64,000 nucleotides of DNA, taken from contig MZZL01000405.1 in NCBI GenBank assembly GCA_002749535.1, positions 1,285,586 through 1,349,585 on the forward strand, in the 5' to 3' direction. A program made the position numbers and the translations under genes. How positions within the stretch are numbered: the first letter of the stretch is position 1; every line of letters begins with the position of its first letter. The stretch comes from Apophysomyces variabilis (Eukaryota > Mucoromycota > Mucoromycetes > Mucorales > Mucoraceae). The notes under the pieces are model-generated. The model was not told the DNA's origin, did not search any database, and saw nothing but the letters and a program-made list of their open reading frames with translations. Shown piece by piece: positions 11,383 to 22,769 of the stretch.

Positions 11383-11526
11383 CAAGGAAGCGTCGGACAG
11401 GTTTCGTCCAGTTCGCCGTCAGTCTTGTGGTATAACCCGGGACGCCCTAAGTGAAAATGAAGCGCTTTGTAATGCCATTGTGCCGTGCAATAGCGACTTC
11501 ATCAGTAGCGCTGTGCCAAGGTGGGA
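11383..11526 (+). repeat. 144-nt direct repeat, copy 1
   Basis: Nearly identical to 11651-11794, offset 268 nt. One plus-strand frame is open through both copies (EASDRFRPVRRQSCG... to ...DFISSAVP). One internal difference changes Ile to Thr. The copy is preceded by an acceptor-like TTTTTCAG and followed by QQ then GTAACC, a donor-like site, so it looks like a duplicated exon of a lost or unrecognised gene. Confidence 0.75.
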
Positions 11527-11650
11527 TGATTACTTGTTGCAGCAAGGTAACCAACATTCAACATATAAAAAACTACGCCATTAACTCTTTTTTTTTTGAA
11601 TGCTAACTATTGTAATGATGTCTGGCTTGTTTACGAGTACCCACTTTGGT

Positions 11651-11794
11651 CAAGGAAGCGTCGGACAGGTTTCGTCCAGTTCGCCGTCAGTCTTGTGGTA
11701 CAACCCGGGACGCCCTAAGTGAAAATGAAGCGCTTTGTAATGCCATTGTGCCGTGCAATAGCGACTTCATCAGTAGCGCTGTGCCAAAGTGGGG
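11651..11794 (+). repeat. 144-nt direct repeat, copy 2
   Basis: Second copy of the repeat at 11383. The open frame continues past the repeat to a stop at 11853-11855 (ending NHFIK). Nothing further was recognised between 11855 and the right transposon block at 12088. Confidence 0.75.
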
Positions 11795-12087
11795 TTTTCT
11801 CCTTCCAATCGATGTCGAGACCCGTCAGCTGTGGACAAACCACTTCATTAAATAGCCATTGAAAACCGAACTTCTTCCTCTTTCGCTTCTTTTTTTTCTT
11901 CTTGTTTTCCACTTATCTAACAGTCCTAACCTTCCTTATCTCGGTTTGTCCTTCCCTCCCCTCACCACTCACTACAATAAGCCTGTCGCATTTCCTACCT
12001 CATATATCTTGAATCGCATATGCATGGTGACCAGTCAATCTGTGAAAGTGAATCTGTCTGTTGATAATGATCTTTGTTTTCTGCGAT

Positions 12088-13612
12088 GAGCCCATCGATG
12101 ATTAATTTGAAGCCGAATATGGCGCCGTCCGGGGGTTTGGTATTGTAATTTGTCTTTGTTATCCACCGAGGCCAAGCAGCTTTGGTGCGCTCGCTGAGTT
12201 TGCGGATCCTTGGTCACCATTGGCCTTCAATACAGGAATTGCACTGTCCATTTAAAAACTTTTCTTTGTCGAGGCACTTCCCAAAACGTTTAAGGGAATG
12301 AGAAACAAAACTTTTGTAATCACTTGAATCGCATGCCTCACCAATTCTTGTCATCAACGATTTTTTTGCAGAAATTTATTTCGTTTGACTTTGCTTTTGA
12401 AAACTCACCAGAATTGTTCGATAGGATTTAGTTCCGGAGAATATGGAGGGAAAATAAACATATCGGTATTCCCGAGAATTAATATACTTCCTGATGTTAG
12501 CTGAACTATGGATAGGGTCATTATCCATGACAAGGTAATGACCCTTCATTTCGGGATACTTGTCCATTTCATCAAGCGTCGCCTCCAAAAAGCTCAGATA
12601 ATGCCCTGTCACCGTTCCTATGCCATAACAATCAATTGTACGTCCAAGCTTTTTCTTTGATACGTTTTGGAACTCTCAAGCTGACATTAATCAAACAAGT
12701 TGCGGATATTACACGTTGCATTCGCTTTGATTGTAGGCACTGTAACTATTGCAGAAGTTCCCTTCTTTGACCAAGCCATACCTCGTTTCAAATTATTGTG
12801 AAGCGCTGATTCATCAAGAAAGACACGATTCGTTGTGAAATCTAGGCCAGTTTGCTGCCACTTTTGAGCCCAATCGTACCTTTGCTGGATTTTTTCCTCA
12901 CTGTTTCTCTCCACAGGGTGGGGTTGCGCCTGCTTAATGGATAAATTGCACTGAGTTGTCATAAAGTTGTAAACAGTACTACGAGAAACTTTCAGATCGA
13001 CGAAGCTTTGTATTAAACGTTCTACCACTTCAGTTACAACAGCAGAAAGATTCTCATCAATGTAATTTAAAAGAAATTGCTTATGTTCCTCCCCAAGAAT
13101 ATGACTGCGACCTGATTTTTTCTTCTTCTCGAAGATGCTTTCAGGGGGTCTTCGTAATAACGTTTGACCCATCTCTGCGCTGCTCGGATATGAATGCCTA
13201 ATTGTCTCGCAGCAGCAGAGGCATTCAAGCATTTGCTGAAAAATGAATAAAATAATCTAGTCTTATCCTCATCAGAGTAAACCGTATAGCGTCGTTTATT
13301 ACATAACTCAAACTCAATATCTTCATCGTTCCTCTGATTCGCAACTGGACGCGCTACAGGAATAGAAGATCTTTCTGGAGGTTTATCCATCTGGAATTGT
13401 GTATGCGAACTTATTGTTTCGATAACAAACTACTCCTCGTCAACAGCAAGATCCATGGGCTCAGTTCTGTTCTCATCAACAACATGCTCTCGGCCATCTT
13501 CGTAAAGAAATTGCATGTTCGTTCAGAATGTCTGTAAAATAAACTGTAAAAAACAGAGAAACAGAAATCATACCACTTTATAATAAAAATAAAAATACCA
13601 AGAAAAGTACTA
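12088..13612 (-). mobile_element. Tc1/mariner-derived block, right inverted copy
   Basis: Reverse complement of 7333-8857, same length, with no difference seen in the stretches compared, including homopolymer lengths. The outer edge is at TA (13611-13612), followed by unrelated flanking sequence. Confidence 0.85.
12379..13390 (-). pseudogene. Tc1/mariner transposase, multiply frameshifted (right copy)
   Basis: Same broken reading frames as the plus-strand copy at 7555-8566, with identical translated pieces. It has the HTH near the start, D in VFLDES, D in VMDND and E in NPIEQFW, separated by the same frameshifts. Sharing all lesions argues for a recent duplication or conversion between the two blocks. 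Confidence 0.85.
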
Positions 13613-14459
13613 GAGATTGATTTATAATACATCGTACCCATACGTAAGCGATTCCACGTACTTTGGTCGTGCTGTATTTCATGCCAAGTGTAGAGTGTGG
13701 ACTCCAACCTAAGCCGACACTGGTCTGACCTTTGTCCCTTCGGATGTTCGTCTTACCACTGCGATGTAACCAGGCACGCATGCAGCAAATGCACTGGAGA
13801 AAACCATTGCCAACCACTTGTGTCAAAAACTTTATCCAGAATAGGTCATTATGTAATACTCATGATTGTCTTCATGATGTTAATTAGTGGAGAAGGTAGA
13901 TAACCTTTTTCTTGCGAACCATGCACTTTTGCTATCCAAGTATGCAAACACAAAAGAGAAAAAAGGAAATGGCCAACATTAACCATTTACATGGCTGCAT
14001 CCGACTTTTATTTTTTACCTTTTAAGTTTCCTGCATACGATCGAACCGCGGATGCTATTCTTTTGCAACACCTCGTTCCTATTCCACTCTGTTTGGTTAA
14101 AGCATTGTCACTTTGCCGCTCCGCCCATCCACATCTTACACAGGTTACTCAAAGAGAGGGTCCCCGGATCTGGATTTAGCTACGCCTTTGTTTGTCTCAG
14201 TTAACTTCTTTCACGCTTCCTTTCCCTTCTAATTATGGAATTTCGACGAAACGGATGGTCTACCCCAGATTAATCCGGGTTATCATGCTATTGCATGAGA
14301 ATCAATGGTTGGTGGCCACTTTGTCGAGAAAAGGACAATTTCAGGGAGCCATACGAAAGAAAACTATTTAAGACTCGTCAACACTTCATCTATTTTTCCC
14401 TCTCCTTTTTTTTTTCCACGAAACCTCTCTCTTCCTACTTTTCATACCATCTCGCGGTT
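13613..14459. other. Gene-free stretch upstream of zinc-finger gene
   Basis: No convincing coding region. A TATTTAAG near 14365 is a possible TATA element for the gene at 14460. Pyrimidine-rich sequence precedes the ATG. Confidence 0.4.
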
Positions 14460-15185
14460 ATGGTAGCTGATTATCCTGATCCAATGGATTTATTGGCACA
14501 AATGGACGAAGCGAGTATAATATCGACTATTTATCTGCTGTTGCACCTCCTAGAGATAAAGCAGAGTTCTGCCGACACAATAGCTTCGACTAGCTCTCCT
14601 TTTCACTTGATTCTTGACGTAAATGCTCAAAGTGAAGAACCTTCATGCGATATGGCAGCGGTGGCGACGGTGGCCACAGTGGCAACAGCGGCAACAGCGG
14701 CAACAGCGGCAACAGCGGCACCGACATCTTTGCAAAACGTCTCGATCCGCCCCGGATTGGATTACGTAGTGCCAAGTTCAACAACAGCCGGATATCAGAC
14801 TATTGTTGATGCACCACAAGATATGCATGGGACCAGAGAACTTCAAACACAGCTAACAGCAGTTTCGCCAGGCACAGGCAACGGCTTTGAAGGTAGTTTT
14901 CAGAGCGTTCATTGTACAAACCATGTTTGCCAACTATAACATCGATAAGATCTCGTTAGTGGCCCTGTGATTGTCGATAGACGTACTTGGGATCATCCAA
15001 CATATGGCCCATTGCAGACTCAAAGAAAGCCTCGACAAAGACGAGTAGAGAGACAGGCGAGAACGCTAATAAGGCGTGCTCGCGGTATGGGAAATCGGAC
15101 GTGCTATCAATGTGGTAAGAAGCTTTCCCGCCCAGACGCATTGCGAAGACATTTGGGGACAGTGCACAAAGATGAGAGACGATGA
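14460..15185 (+). CDS. Two-exon protein with one C-terminal C2H2 zinc finger (family member C)
   Basis: Proposed exons 14460-14892 and 14950-15185, 222 aa. The intron is 57 nt, phase 1, starts GTAGTT, ends GATAAG, and has a CTATAAC branch-like site. An upstream in-frame Met at 14295 exists, but the pyrimidine-rich leader and family lengths favour 14460. The N terminus has a Leu-rich helix (STIYLLLHLLEIKQ). The middle contains a short Ala/Thr/Val repeat (residues ~66-80) coded by a tandem GCAACAGCG-type array (about 14655-14720). After a basic segment (QRKPRQRRVERQ) the finger has Cys196, Cys199, His212 and His217, with LSRPDALRRH between, ending five residues later. Intron phase and position and finger spacing match the genes at 2870, 30254 and 43382. 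Confidence 0.72.
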
Positions 15186-17400
15186 GCTATTGTACTTGGC
15201 TTCTTTTTATCGGTTAATTCCCGGGCACAATATCTATATGCATGATCCTTTCTTCTATTGACACCCTTTTAGACATAGTTGTTTTTCTCCTTTATGACTA
15301 TTTTTTATTTTGTGTTTCCGTTTTGTACTTATGTTCTCCTTTTCTTTTTAATTTCCCATGTTTTTCATACTCACGCCATGCATTTGTATAACAGACCCAA
15401 TATTTGTTTTATGTCGGCCGCCTTTATGTTTGTTACGCTCATACAATAAAGTTTACACCAATCGCATATCTTCTTTTATAGTGAGGATCAAACTAGGAAG
15501 ACGAACACGCTGTCTCCGTTTTAAAGCAAAAGATAAAGAAAAAGAACAGAAAGTCTATCGGTACAGAGCACGTTGGTCATACAACTGCTAGAAACCAACG
15601 GAAAGGAGAGAATAAGGTACATGCGGTTAAAATTTTTGCCATTTAGTTCATTGTTCCCAGCATTGTTGGTAATTGACAGATTAAATGTGGTTCGTGCATT
15701 CCAGGGGTCTAGACTTATTTATCTTTCTATTTCGGGTCGGAGCGGTTTTCTTAAACGTAGTCGGCTGACCTAAAAATACGTTCGACCCCTTTTGTAGCAA
15801 ATTATTCCTGATCAATAGTATTTCGTCGCTCTCCCGGTTCTTCCGTATCGAAGTTTCCCAGAAGATGGGCCCATTCCGCGGAAGACGGGCCAGGGAAATG
15901 CGCTGCATCCCTCAGGGTATAGATCATTTTACAAACGTAAAAACACGCAATTTGAAACATGGGCGTGAAATTTGACCGGACTTATTTTACTCTTTGAGTG
16001 AACAAGCTAAAGTTCCCTCGAAAGAAAGATAAAGAGAGAGTAAGCGGTGCTTTTCAACGACTTTAATAGCAATGCATTGGGTTTAAATTGTGTAGAAAGC
16101 ATGGCACCCTAAAATTCCTTAGAAAATGTGTTTATGCCAGGGGATCTTTTTAAACTACCAACTTAAAGAAGATCAAAATAAAACCTAAACACGCAAATCT
16201 TAGCATTTTTCTGTTTTTTGTGGCAAGCGTAAAAGGCAGTAAAGTAAATAACCCGTATTTTCTACGTCTAGCGGATTTTTATATAACATAAAGAATATGG
16301 CAACTGTGCAGGCAAAAGAAAAAAATAACCCAAGTCAAGTTCCCATCCGTTTCCCAGCCTTGAAAGTAGCACATATGAGAGGCATTTTCGTTTGCTAATA
16401 TATCAAGCTCGGGAAACGGAGATTGATACCGAAGGTTCGCGCGATCTTTTCTATCTTTTTTTCTCCGGGGAAGAAAATAAAACGTAAGAGTGGCATCCAC
16501 GTCCTCCATACTTATACCACTTTCAGTATCTGCAAATGGTAAGTGACTGTTGCACAAAACAAGCTAATCACATAAAAGGTGAAAGGTCAATTGGGTAACC
16601 GGAAGCACGTGGGCGCCCTGGCAGATTAAGTAACACATGAAACAGTGCAGAAGGCAAGACGGACTTTGCAGGTGTCTTGTTATTTTGCCGGTTGTCACGG
16701 AAATATGAACCATTGTTTTCTTTTTCATCGATTACAGCTTAAGCAAAGCGAGAACCAACTAATACGTTTAGCACGCTTTACGTACACTATTAATGAGCAT
16801 ACTTTGAACTGCAGCCGTGCAGCCGTGCAGCGATCCACTTCATCGAGTTTTGCAACAGAATTCGCCGGGGGCTTCGGGATCGATAATGTTGCCATTGATG
16901 TTACGACATATGGTCCGTTATTCGCAATTTTCAGAATAGAGCAATATCAGCATTTGTCGTCGGTGAGGATATTATTAACAAACGCAGTCTAATTTTTTCC
17001 AACAATATAGTGGATGAGCACCACAAGTTTATTAATGTATTGCGTCATGATATGCCTCGCATTGACTAGTGCATGTTGCGTGATTAAAGCTGCGCTCGGG
17101 ATATTCCCGGGCCCAATGGGCAGCCTTCAGTATGTCTTGTCAACTTTCTCACGTGCCATTGGTCGATCAGTTTTGAAACAATGAGATAACACTTCAAAAC
17201 CATTTGTGGATACGGAAAGCAAGCGATAATTAAATCAGAGTCCTATAATATTTCCCATTCTGAAGTTATCATTTCATTTCTTGGAGTGCTGCTTACCATT
17301 GACAGTATCTATTCTCATACATAAGAAGAAAATAAGCCGTATTATCCGTTCCTTTATGGTGGAGTCAGGCTGAGCAAGCTGGCGGATGCTCAGATGGGCC
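15186..17400. other. Gene-free stretch
   Basis: Contains AATAAA near 15445 (possible poly(A) signal of the preceding gene) and scattered short open frames (15573-15773, 16645-16992) without recognisable domains. A small GCAGCCGT tandem repeat lies near 16811-16831. No RNA gene was recognised. Confidence 0.45.
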
Positions 17401-20400
17401 CAAATGGGTGAACCTTAACTGGGACGAGGCAAGATGTATGCTCACGGTCATATTGACCTACTTTTATAAGCCCACCATTGTAACTTAAAAGCCCCATTAA
17501 GTTCTTTTACCGTGGGAAGATGCCAGATTGTCCCAGGTCAATCTTTAGAATACTTACAAAAGGTTCAATTACGCTCAGCAGCGTAGTTTGACCACGATGA
17601 GCTAGAAAAATTGACTTCATAAACAAAGTACAATCCCAAAAAGCTTCACTTGATACTACTGCATTCATTTTCTATCTACAGCTTTTAATCAAGTCTTTTT
17701 TTTCTTATGCTAATGACAACTGATCCATTGACGAACATGAGTGAATATTTCTTGTTTCTGCGCACAAGAATGCATTCCTAGTTGTGCCTGAGCGTTCATC
17801 AAGCACAATCATGAGATCATCCTGATATGGCAGTGAACAAAAGCCATGATTGCCTCTTCCGTTCCAGGACAAGGACCATTCGCTCTAATATGGTGAAATC
17901 GTTAAGTCAAAGAACTGCACGATGGGAAAAAGACATACCTGGTATGCTATTGTAACTTAGTGAATAAGCCTAACATTGACGCATCATACTGACAGATGTC
18001 AGTCAAATGACGACGTGTCCAAATGGAATAATGCGTTGTTGATCCAAATGAATTGAGCTCATATCCCGAAAATAGGATACAGACATTACTTTGCATCTGC
18101 CAATGAGTGCTTAGAATAATTCAATGGACAAAGACAAACATTGATATCATCTTCCGTCGCAAAAATAGTCATCGAACGAACAAGAGATGTAACAGCAAAT
18201 GATGCGAGTGCGGTGTAATGATGCAATTGTAAAAGAAGGTGTAAAAAAACTATATATTTAGATAGGAAGCACTGTACCTATCAAAAGAAAGCTGCTCACA
18301 TATTGTGTATTACGGTAATAAAATAATATGAAGATCAAATAACATTAAGCCAGTATTAAAGAGAGAAAAAAGAAAACAAATTTTGCAGACAAACGTACGT
18401 TCGACAAACCAGCTTTAAAGCGAGGAAAGCACTACGTAAATATGCAAGTAACTTGCATCAACCGTATGCTATAACAAACGTCATGTGGGCACGGATGGTT
18501 TTTTAGCATATTTAGGGGGCTTGGACTCGCAACGCAGCATTCAAATGAGTCAGGTTCGTCTTATCCTTCCCTTTCCTAATAAAGACTAGCTGTGAAGTTG
18601 TTGGGCCCATGCCATGTTCCGAGAAAACGGCTCTAAACAAAAAGATTGATTGTAAACTATGTAATATCACACAGTAATATCGATCATCTTTTGCTATCGG
18701 TACTATCCAACAAAAAGTTTTACTTTTACGTTTGTAAACATATATGTATCCGTTCTTTGCGTCCCTGCTGATATGGACACAGGGTCTGTGTCATTGCTTG
18801 AACCCTTACCACGGATACAGATTAAGGCAACAAACAGACAACAAGTTATTTCTGTGGCCTAGTCTCATTTGCAGAAAAGAAAAAAAGGAGAAAAATTATC
18901 GTAGTATTTATGCAGCAAGAAATCTCTTGAGATGCTTTCCTTGTCAACGTTTCATGTGCCAACCATGACCACAGTGTTTTCTCTCATTCTGTCTATATTC
19001 ACTCTAACCTTGGAGTGATCGCACTTATTCGGCCTAAAATACTATTCCTTGTGGCTTGCCATCTTTATCACGTTTCCTTTGAAATCTCTTCAAGGAGATT
19101 TTTGAGAGAGATGACGAAGAGGAAAATGTCACCCAGTCCAGAATAACAACTGTAGCACGTTGATTGGTAGTAAGCATAGGACACGCGTTATGGGTATTGT
19201 GAATGGTAATTTTAATAAGCACCATGAAAAATTAGCAAGTGAAATAAAGTAGAAGAAGAAAATTCGAAGGATCCAGCAACGTCTTAACGTTTTAGCTTCC
19301 GTTCTATCTGACGCTTTTCGATGCCACTGCGTTGCCAGGCTTGGATGCCTATCAGCGTGAAGTATGTGACGTGATGCGCTTCCTCCGATGGACAATTCTT
19401 TCTTCCCTTGCTTGCAAAATAGGGTCATGTGCTGCTTCTTCTTGTTAGCGGCTCAATCAAGCGATATGCGGAACATCAATATCTTTGTGAGAAGAAAAGT
19501 GATCCAATCAAATACTAGATGCTTTTGTTTATGTTTCCTTGATTGGCAAAAAGATACATATTATGATATCAGAAAACCTCATACTCTCTGTAGAAACAAA
19601 TTGGCAATGTTTGTAAGGTTATATCTAAGGTTAAGGAGCCTTTATGATGTTCTACCCGATCCTAAAATCCACCCATTTACTATTCCCTTTCCTTCCTGGG
19701 CTAGCTTGAAGTTGTTCATTTTTACCAAACCAGGAAAGTTCTTTCCTTAAACTGTGACAGTATGTGGCGCAACTTCGTACTAACTTTGTGTTCATTGTCG
19801 ATCATATGTACAAGTCGGTCTACAGCGAGAGGGAAAAACCCCCCATAAGTCTCTTATCTTGGTGATCTCTATACGTTTATAGGGGGTTAACTAGGTTTTC
19901 AAAGTATTATCCCAACCTTGTTCCCTTCTTGAGACAGTGACAGCAGATGTCTCGAGCGAAATGGCATATTTTGTATTTTATGAACGTCAACATGGGACAA
20001 TATATTTAAGCGGACGGGATGTCTTCCTCCGTGCCTCTTCTAACCGGAAAAAGGAATAAGACAAGAATCCATGTTAAGTCGGCCGTACCATGCGCGGTGG
20101 TGTTTGCTTGTAAATGATTCAAACCATTTAATTAACTATTATAGCTAGTCTTATTTACATGTGTTTTGTTAGGGTCAATTGGGTATTTATAGGTGCGCAT
20201 ATTCTTCATTCTTTCAATTTCCCTTCTGTAAAAATGCATTTTGTTAGCTTGTTGCCATTTGTAAATAAGTTATACAGCAAAACCATCAACCCTTTTGATT
20301 TAATTAAGCTCTTTACCCTGATGAACAAAGAAAACAGAAGATTGGCTTTTCGTTTTCTAGGGATTATCCTTACCTATCTGGAAGCAAGCAACGTCTCTGA

Positions 20401-21477
20401 TGATGAGGTCGCCGTGTTTCCTTGTTGTTTCTTGCAGACTATGGGCTATCATCCCGAAAACGGAAACCATGTCTTACCAAGCAGTGGTTCGGCATCACAT
20501 TCACAGAATGGTTTGAACGATCAAAATTTATACAGTGTGCCCGGCGACTTGATGACGCTGGGAGACGATATCAGTGTCCATCCACATCATCGATACAATG
20601 AAAAGTTGGGGTTTCCCAGACCATCAAGGCAATACTGATGCAAGGCACAAGCAACACTCCAGTGGGTAATCTTCGAGTTCTCTCTTTCTATAGCAGGCTC
20701 TGTCTTATACCCCAGTTTAACGGGTATCTTAGTTGCATTTGCCAATCTTGTAAATGGGCATAGCAATATCTCCTACAACCAAGACTTTATTCCATGGCAA
20801 AGTCAAAGTCAAGTTCATCCTAGAAGAACACCCGCCCGCCCATGAGTCTCGACGACACAGATCGGCGATGTACACGCCACGACCTGTCACCGATGTGGCC
20901 ATAAATTTTCACGCTGAGACGCAATGCTGCGGCACGGCCGGACAGCGCATAGAAATGGAAGATCATATGGCTGATGTTTACCAATATCCCTTTTTGTGTT
21001 GGTGAGACTTCCAGCCTTTTTATTTTCCCCCATTCACAATTTTTTACGCGCTTTAAGCAGCTAGTTATTTTTTGCCCTTGTATTTGCTTTTATTACTTTT
21101 CATCTGGTTTTCGTTGAATTTTGTTTCCTAGCGTACAATAAACGTTCAGCACATATATCCTCATCATTTCCCTCGTTCACTTTACTTATTTTCATACTTA
21201 TCCTTGCTAGGTACGTTGATTTGAATTGATATAGAAAACTGAGTGAAATATGACAATAGCCATGTCAAACGTGTCGTTGATTTTCAATTTACTTACTGTA
21301 GGCTCGCCTGACAGATATATTCTAAACAGCAAATAAAAAGAGAGAATAAGACGGAAAATGGAAGAGGCATTAAGAAAAATTTACAACAGTAGCTTTGATG
21401 AATATCAATCAAGCGAAATGAACGAGTATCAAATTCATTTTTGCTCTCTTTGGTTCTTATAGCGTGTACAGGTGACA
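17401..21477. repeat. Segmental duplication, right copy (partner 1-4025)
   Basis: Direct-orientation copy of the left window edge. It starts around AAATGGGTGAACC at 17401 after an unrelated GGGCCC-rich stretch. It ends near 21477, where the copies diverge after GGTTCTTATA. It carries the degraded zinc-finger gene at 20321. Confidence 0.9.
20321..20972 (+). pseudogene. Broken duplicate of the zinc-finger gene at 2870 (member B)
   Basis: Collinear with 2870-3512. The ATG, exon 1 and intron donor (GTAATC) are kept. A net 2-nt insertion near 20600 shifts the frame into a stop at 20636-20638. In the homologous exon 2 frame, one Arg codon became TGA in the basic linker (near 20845). A second became TGA inside the finger (FSR-stop-DAMLRH, near 20920). 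The Cys and His positions of the finger are still recognisable. By contrast the intron is identical to the left copy over its first 47 nt or more. A disabled paralogue, unless spliced very differently. Confidence 0.8.
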
Positions 21478-22677
21478 TGCAAACTGACACAGGTACTGTA
21501 CGCTGTAATGCACCCTTGTTTGAAATCTCGCCAAAAATGGTCGCTCCAGGTCATTCTTTTTATACCTTTGTCTGCGACGTACTTTGTTTAAATATATACG
21601 CGGTATATATTTAAACGGAAAAGAAAGGTTGGTTTTATTGTTACATGATTGTAGGTTTGATATGGTGCTTAATCATGACGTATACCTCGATCCAACACAG
21701 CTGAAGTAGTATTTGACCTCTGATATATGTTCCGGACGTGAGAGCCGCATTTGTGTCCTATTGTGCATTCAGGCGTTCTTGTTTGCTGGACCTGTTATTG
21801 ACCAGGACTTCCATCAGCTAACTAATAGCGGTTTTCCCTCTTGCCTTAAGGCATACTTCCAGTTGTTCATTGTCAATGAAAGGTTTCCGAAGAATTTTCG
21901 CCGCCTTCTGTGACAGCATCTTCTTGAAGACAAACCTCGATTATTGGACCTTGGTTCAGCTCTTGTGTTTCCTGAATGGCAAGACCCGAGGTAGGCATAT
22001 TGGTAGGTGTAGCAGGGGCATACATAACAAGATAGAATAAAAGAATTTAAGGAAAGGTGTTGTACCAGAAGATGAAAAGAGACGGATAGAATTCTTTGAG
22101 ATTGTGAAGGATTGACAGAGAAATTAATAAAAAGGCAAGAATCAGCGGGACCAAGAATGTGATTGTTGCTTATTGGATAAATATCGTCCACTCTATTATA
22201 TTGAACTGCCTATTAAACACTGATTGAGCGGACTGTAGTTTATAAACTCACGATGTAAGTCCTGTTTTTAGAACCAGTAGTTTCTGTTCAGTTTTTTCAA
22301 CGCAGTTCTTTATCGATAACGGTCATAAAAAATATAGAGATTTGTATACAAACAAAGCGGATTAAAATTGGTTTTATTGTCTATGCAAAACATACTCATT
22401 AAGTCCGCTCTAGACTTATGCGGAGTAGAAAGTGATCCGTTTATGGGAATTCACCGATGTCGGATATGACAGATGGATCGACAAAATCTCCGAGTCTGGC
22501 GTGGGCGAGGTCAAGGATTAAAGAACCCGGTGTATTTACGTTTATGTAGATATTTCTCGTAGTATGACTAAAAAGTCTCGGAAGTATTATGTTAATGTAT
22601 CGCTGAGCACGCCATTGCAAGCAAACCCTCTGCGGCAAAAATACTGTATTGCCTACCCTGCCAACCAAATACGCACG
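21478..22677. other. Intergenic, with a perfect 14-bp-arm palindrome
   Basis: Holds the palindrome at 21586-21616 and two overlapping minor open frames (21713-21913 plus, 21814-22191 minus) without recognisable content. A 75-residue minus-strand open frame (22441-22668) starts just upstream of the hydrolase TATA box. It could be a small divergent gene, but there is no supporting motif. Confidence 0.4.
21586..21616. repeat. Perfect palindrome, 14-bp arms, 3-nt centre
   Basis: Arms GTTTAAATATATAC and GTATATATTTAAAC are exact reverse complements around a GCG centre. AT-rich, about 110 bp past the end of the segmental duplication. Confidence 0.85.
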
Positions 22678-22685
22678 TATATAAA
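22678..22685 (+). promoter_or_regulatory. TATA box of the hydrolase-like gene
   Basis: TATATAAA, 92 nt upstream of the ATG at 22770. Confidence 0.6.
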
Positions 22686-22769
22686 TTGAGCTGTGGACAG
22701 TTACTCCGTTATTCAGTACTGCTATTTCAACACAAAAGAGAATATTTACGATATATACAATTACCAGTC

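Larger units (their letters stand above)
7333..13612. mobile_element. Composite unit: inverted Tc1/mariner blocks flanking a nine-exon gene
   Basis: Two 1,525-bp blocks, 7333-8857 (plus orientation) and 12088-13612 (minus orientation), appear identical at every place compared. Homology stops exactly at a TA dinucleotide on each outer side (7333-7334 and 13611-13612). Tc1/mariner elements duplicate TA on insertion. The outer termini, read inward, both begin TAGTACTTTTCTTGG. Between the blocks lie a 589-aa gene (8899-11176, minus strand) and a tandem pair of 144-nt repeats. The arrangement is what a composite or foldback element with 1.5-kb inverted termini would look like. Movement as a unit is inferred, not shown. 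Confidence 0.6.

Noticed and set aside
11383..11460. LGQGSVGQV in one frame of the 144-nt repeat as a protein-kinase glycine loop
   Set aside because: That frame stops after about 30 residues and no other kinase motif follows. The alternative frame is longer and kept in both copies.
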